From: Rhizobium sp. L43
GTDB lineage: Bacteria > Pseudomonadota > Alphaproteobacteria > Rhizobiales > Rhizobiaceae
Assembly (NCBI RefSeq): GCF_002531725.1
Contig: NZ_NWSQ01000028.1
Location: 1-64,000, forward strand
Direction: 5' to 3'
Length of the DNA stretch: 64,000 bases
Shown: in pieces, positions 61,473 through 64,000 of the stretch
How the letters are laid out: every line of letters begins with the position of its first letter
How positions within the stretch are numbered: the stretch's first letter is position 1
Notes under the pieces: generated by a model
Told to the model about the DNA's origin: nothing
The model's input: only the letters and a program-made list of their open reading frames with translations
Database searches by the model: none
Position numbers and translations under genes: made by a program

Positions 61473-62711
61473 ATGAATTCTCCCCGCATTCACGATCCGG
61501 AATTGATCCTCCTTACGCCCGACGATGACGTCGCCAACCCTGAAGTGACGATCCTCGTCCCCTCTCTCAACGAGGAATTGACGATCGGCACCTTCGTCGA
61601 CTGGTGCCGCGAGGGTATTGCGGCAAGCGGTGCGGCGGTAGAGATCCTGATCGTCGACAGTTCAAGCGATCGCACACCCGAAATCGCCCGCGACAGGGGG
61701 GCTCGCGTGTTGCGGACACCGAAGCGCGGTTTGGGCAGAGCTTACATCGATGCCATTCCCTTCGTCCGCGGCAAGTTCATCATCATGGGTGATGCGGACT
61801 GCACCTATGACTTTCGGCAGATAGCGCCGTTCATCGAGGCGTTTCGGAAGGGCTACGACTTCGTGATGGGCTCGCGGTTCAAGGGCTCGATCGAAGAGAA
61901 CGCGATGCCGCCTCTGCATCGCTATTTTGGAACGCCGCTGACGACGTGGATTCTCAACCGAATGTTCAGCAGCCGCTTTTCCGACATCCATTGCGGCATG
62001 CGGGGCATCAGCGTCGACGCCTTGCTTCGCATGGATCTTCGGTCGCAAGGCTGGGAATACGCGTCCGAAATGGTGCTGAAATCAGTGCATATGGAGCTTC
62101 CGACCACGGAAGTGCCGATCCACTTCCTGAAGGATCCCGAAGGCCGGCTCAGCCACATGAAGCGGCGGGGTTGGATGGAGCCATGGCGCGCAGGCTGGCG
62201 CAATCTTCAGGCGATGTTCGTCTACGGGTTCGATTTCTTTCTCATCTGGCCGGGCTTCCTGCTTCTAACCCTCGGTTTGATCGTCATGCTGCCGTTGCTC
62301 GCCGGGCCTATGTCTATTGCCGGTGTGCGGTTCTCGTCCAACGCCATGCTGTTTGCCATGGCCTTGGCCGTTCTCGGTCAATCAATGCTGGTTTCGGCGG
62401 CAATCGGTCGAGTGATTTTTGACTATTCGGGACATGTGCAACATCGCTTCGAGCGGCTGCTGCCTTACAATGCGACGATTTGGGGATCCGCCATCGCTGT
62501 TCTGGCTGGTGTCCTGTTGGCGGTCCCGCTGTTCGATTCCTATGTCGGGAATGGCTATGTGCTGCCTGAGATCGGCGTCGAAACGAACTGGGCCGTCTTC
62601 GGGCTCTGGCTTATCATCACGGCGTTTCAGATCTTTATATCAGGGCTCATGATAAGAGCACTCGGGGTCATGCTGCCAGTCAAGAAACCCGCATCTCCTC
62701 TCGCGGGATAG
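61473..62711 (+). CDS. Family 2 glycosyltransferase with membrane anchor
   Basis: A 412-residue protein. The GT-A domain (residues ~25-250) contains VTILVPSLNEELTIG, ILIVDSSSDRTPEIARDRGA, RGLGRAYIDAIPFVRG and the metal motif GDADCTYDF, resembling dolichyl-phosphate mannosyltransferase-type enzymes. The C-terminal 150 residues hold about four membrane helices. Such enzymes charge polyprenyl phosphate or extend a lipid-linked glycan at the inner membrane. It starts 17 bp after the SIS gene and is followed 19 bp later by a large membrane protein. Confidence 0.9.
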   Translation: MNSPRIHDPELILLTPDDDVANPEVTILVPSLNEELTIGTFVDWCREGIAASGAAVEILIVDSSSDRTPEIARDRGARVLRTPKRGLGRAYIDAIPFVRGKFIIMGDADCTYDFRQIAPFIEAFRKGYDFVMGSRFKGSIEENAMPPLHRYFGTPLTTWILNRMFSSRFSDIHCGMRGISVDALLRMDLRSQGWEYASEMVLKSVHMELPTTEVPIHFLKDPEGRLSHMKRRGWMEPWRAGWRNLQAMFVYGFDFFLIWPGFLLLTLGLIVMLPLLAGPMSIAGVRFSSNAMLFAMALAVLGQSMLVSAAIGRVIFDYSGHVQHRFERLLPYNATIWGSAIAVLAGVLLAVPLFDSYVGNGYVLPEIGVETNWAVFGLWLIITAFQIFISGLMIRALGVMLPVKKPASPLAG

Positions 62712-62730
62712 GAGTCACGAAAGGGCGATC

Positions 62731-64000
62731 ATGATCGTAGGCTGGTGCACGGTTCTCTCCATAATATTATGGGGCCTCGTGATCGACAGAGGCATCGTTG
62801 CCTGGCTCAACCGACATTGCGATCAGCCCTTCCGGGACGGTACCGACTTTCTGTTCAGCGCTATTCTGCCGGCTCTGGCGATATCAGGCGGCGCGGCGAC
62901 CATCCTTGGCGCATTTCACGGACTGCGATGGGAGATCGTTCTCCCTCTGGTGGTCATCTCGATGATCTGGCGGCGGCGCGATCTCGTCGCCGTTCTGGGC
63001 GACCTGCGTTCAATTTTTCGTAAAATCGCGGCCGAAGCCAGGATCGGCAACCCGCTTCCGGTCCTCGCGGCACTCGTATGCATCGTCTATTGCTATGTGT
63101 GGAGCATCCAGGCCCTGTTTCCGCCGGGTATTGCCGACGTTTGGGTTTTCCACATCCCGCTCGCAAACAGCATCATCGATCACGCCGGCTTTGTGTCGCC
63201 GCAGATCGACCATCCCTTCTACGGCAATATTCCACTCTTTTTCAATTTGCTGTTTGCACTCGTGATGATGGTCAGCGGTCACTGGACCGGCGCGGCGGCG
63301 ATGAATATCGCAATTTTCTTCGGATTTCTGTTCCTGCTTTCAAGCTGCGCCAGTCGTTGGCGGGCATGCGGTTTTTTCCTGGTGGCCGCTCTGATCCTCA
63401 GCATCACTTTCTTCAGGGGGAGTGTCGGCGAACCGATGACGGACCTGGCCCGGTCGTGCTTCTCGGTCGCAGCCGTGCTTTTCCTATGGCGTTATCTGGA
63501 AACCCGGCGTCCGGCGGAGCTTTTTCATTGTGCGCTCGTCTTGGGAGGAGCGGTCGGAGGAAAATACACGGAACTGCAAATGGTGGGCCTTATAGGGCTG
63601 GCGTTGATGCCAACGCTCTTTAAGGGAAAGGTATCGCTGCCGCTTTTTCTGTCATGCCTCTGCGCATTCCTCGCAGTCGCGGGCTACTGGTATGCGAAAA
63701 ACCTGATCATTCTCGGCAATCCGATCTATCCTTTCATATTCGGCCATTCGGGCCTCACCGACGCCTGGATGGCGGATTACATGCTCGAATTGGGCCGGGC
63801 CTTCGATCCCGCCAACCGACATTTCGTGACGAATCTTGCAACTCTGCAAGGCTGGCACGACTTCCTCCATATCCTTTACAACTGGTTCCTCGCCGGCAAG
63901 CCGAATGCTTTCGTCGCTCTCGTTTTGATACTGGCCGGTCTTGCCGTGGCTTTTCGGCGCATCGCATTTCTCGCAGCGATCACCGCTGCCATGTTTGTGA
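62731..64000 (+). CDS. Polytopic membrane protein, possible GT-C glycosyltransferase (runs off the window)
   Basis: An open frame of at least 423 codons with no stop before the end; AAAGGG lies 5 bp before the ATG. It begins MIVGWCTVLSIILWGLVIDR and has at least eight hydrophobic helices (for example FSAILPALAISGG, VLAALVCIVYCYVWSI, LFFNLLFALVMMVSG, AMNIAIFFGFLFLLSS, YWYAKNLIILGNPIYPFIFG). The KNxxxxGNPxxPF pattern after a helix is common in polyprenyl-phosphate-dependent glycosyltransferases and related glycan proteins, so it may be the acceptor-side partner of the GT2 enzyme. The family assignment is tentative; the frame is solid. Confidence 0.75.
   Translation, partial: MIVGWCTVLSIILWGLVIDRGIVAWLNRHCDQPFRDGTDFLFSAILPALAISGGAATILGAFHGLRWEIVLPLVVISMIWRRRDLVAVLGDLRSIFRKIAAEARIGNPLPVLAALVCIVYCYVWSIQALFPPGIADVWVFHIPLANSIIDHAGFVSPQIDHPFYGNIPLFFNLLFALVMMVSGHWTGAAAMNIAIFFGFLFLLSSCASRWRACGFFLVAALILSITFFRGSVGEPMTDLARSCFSVAAVLFLWRYLETRRPAELFHCALVLGGAVGGKYTELQMVGLIGLALMPTLFKGKVSLPLFLSCLCAFLAVAGYWYAKNLIILGNPIYPFIFGHSGLTDAWMADYMLELGRAFDPANRHFVTNLATLQGWHDFLHILYNWFLAGKPNAFVALVLILAGLAVAFRRIAFLAAITAAMFV

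Overview
The window looks like part of a replicon of a plant-associated alphaproteobacterium of the Rhizobium leguminosarum/etli type. The evidence is high GC with rhizobial codon use, strong AGGAGG ribosome sites, a BA14K-family protein, a NodT-type outer-membrane factor, and many catabolic operons with their own regulators and ABC transporters. The density of catabolic islands and two toxin-antitoxin modules would suit a large plasmid or chromid. No replication or conjugation gene is present to prove this. I saw no tRNA, rRNA, CRISPR array or intact insertion sequence.

Left part (1-5551): a compact aldehyde (formaldehyde) detoxification cluster. It holds a truncated class III alcohol dehydrogenase, a membrane protein-yceI operon, doxX-tetR, and divergently from these a zinc alcohol dehydrogenase followed by Gfa. 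Three promoter regions carry the same tandem 14-bp palindrome with an 18-bp pitch, which fits control of all of them by the TetR protein. After a poorly coding stretch and one hypothetical gene, 6694-14774 is a leftward seven-gene operon for branched-chain keto acid/isoleucine catabolism (E3, E2, E1 beta, E1 alpha, acyl-CoA dehydrogenase, thiolase, SDR), divergent from an AraC-type regulator. A toxin-antitoxin pair whose toxin frame is broken separates it from a rightward leucine operon (16751-22661: ivd, mccB, mccA, MaoC, CitE-like), tightly overlapped.

Middle part (22695-34250): three small envelope genes, then a two-component system with an RND efflux pump, a NodT-type outer-membrane lipoprotein, a DUF3313-like lipoprotein and a patatin-like lipoprotein. 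Four copies of a 37-bp box made of CTTWAC-like direct repeats lie in front of these genes. Each ends about 10 bp before a -10-like hexamer, the layout of promoters activated by PhoB/OmpR regulators. The fourth copy faces an AT-rich stretch with no recognised gene.

Right part (34251-59809): plant-glycoside catabolism. A leftward operon encodes an Opp-type ABC importer, an IolB-like isomerase, a GH39 glycosidase, a sugar isomerase, a 2-hydroxyacid dehydrogenase and an enolase-superfamily enzyme. It diverges from a LacI regulator and a GH29 fucosidase, with LacI-type palindromes between. A small module (GntR, M24 peptidase, DHDPS-family lyase) resembles hydroxyproline catabolism. A second LacI regulator is divergent from a GH78 rhamnosidase and a CUT1 sugar ABC importer.

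Right edge (59864-64000): a ParDE-like toxin-antitoxin pair, then a SIS-domain isomerase, a GT2 glycosyltransferase and a large membrane protein running off the window, probably a surface glycan or glycolipid cluster.
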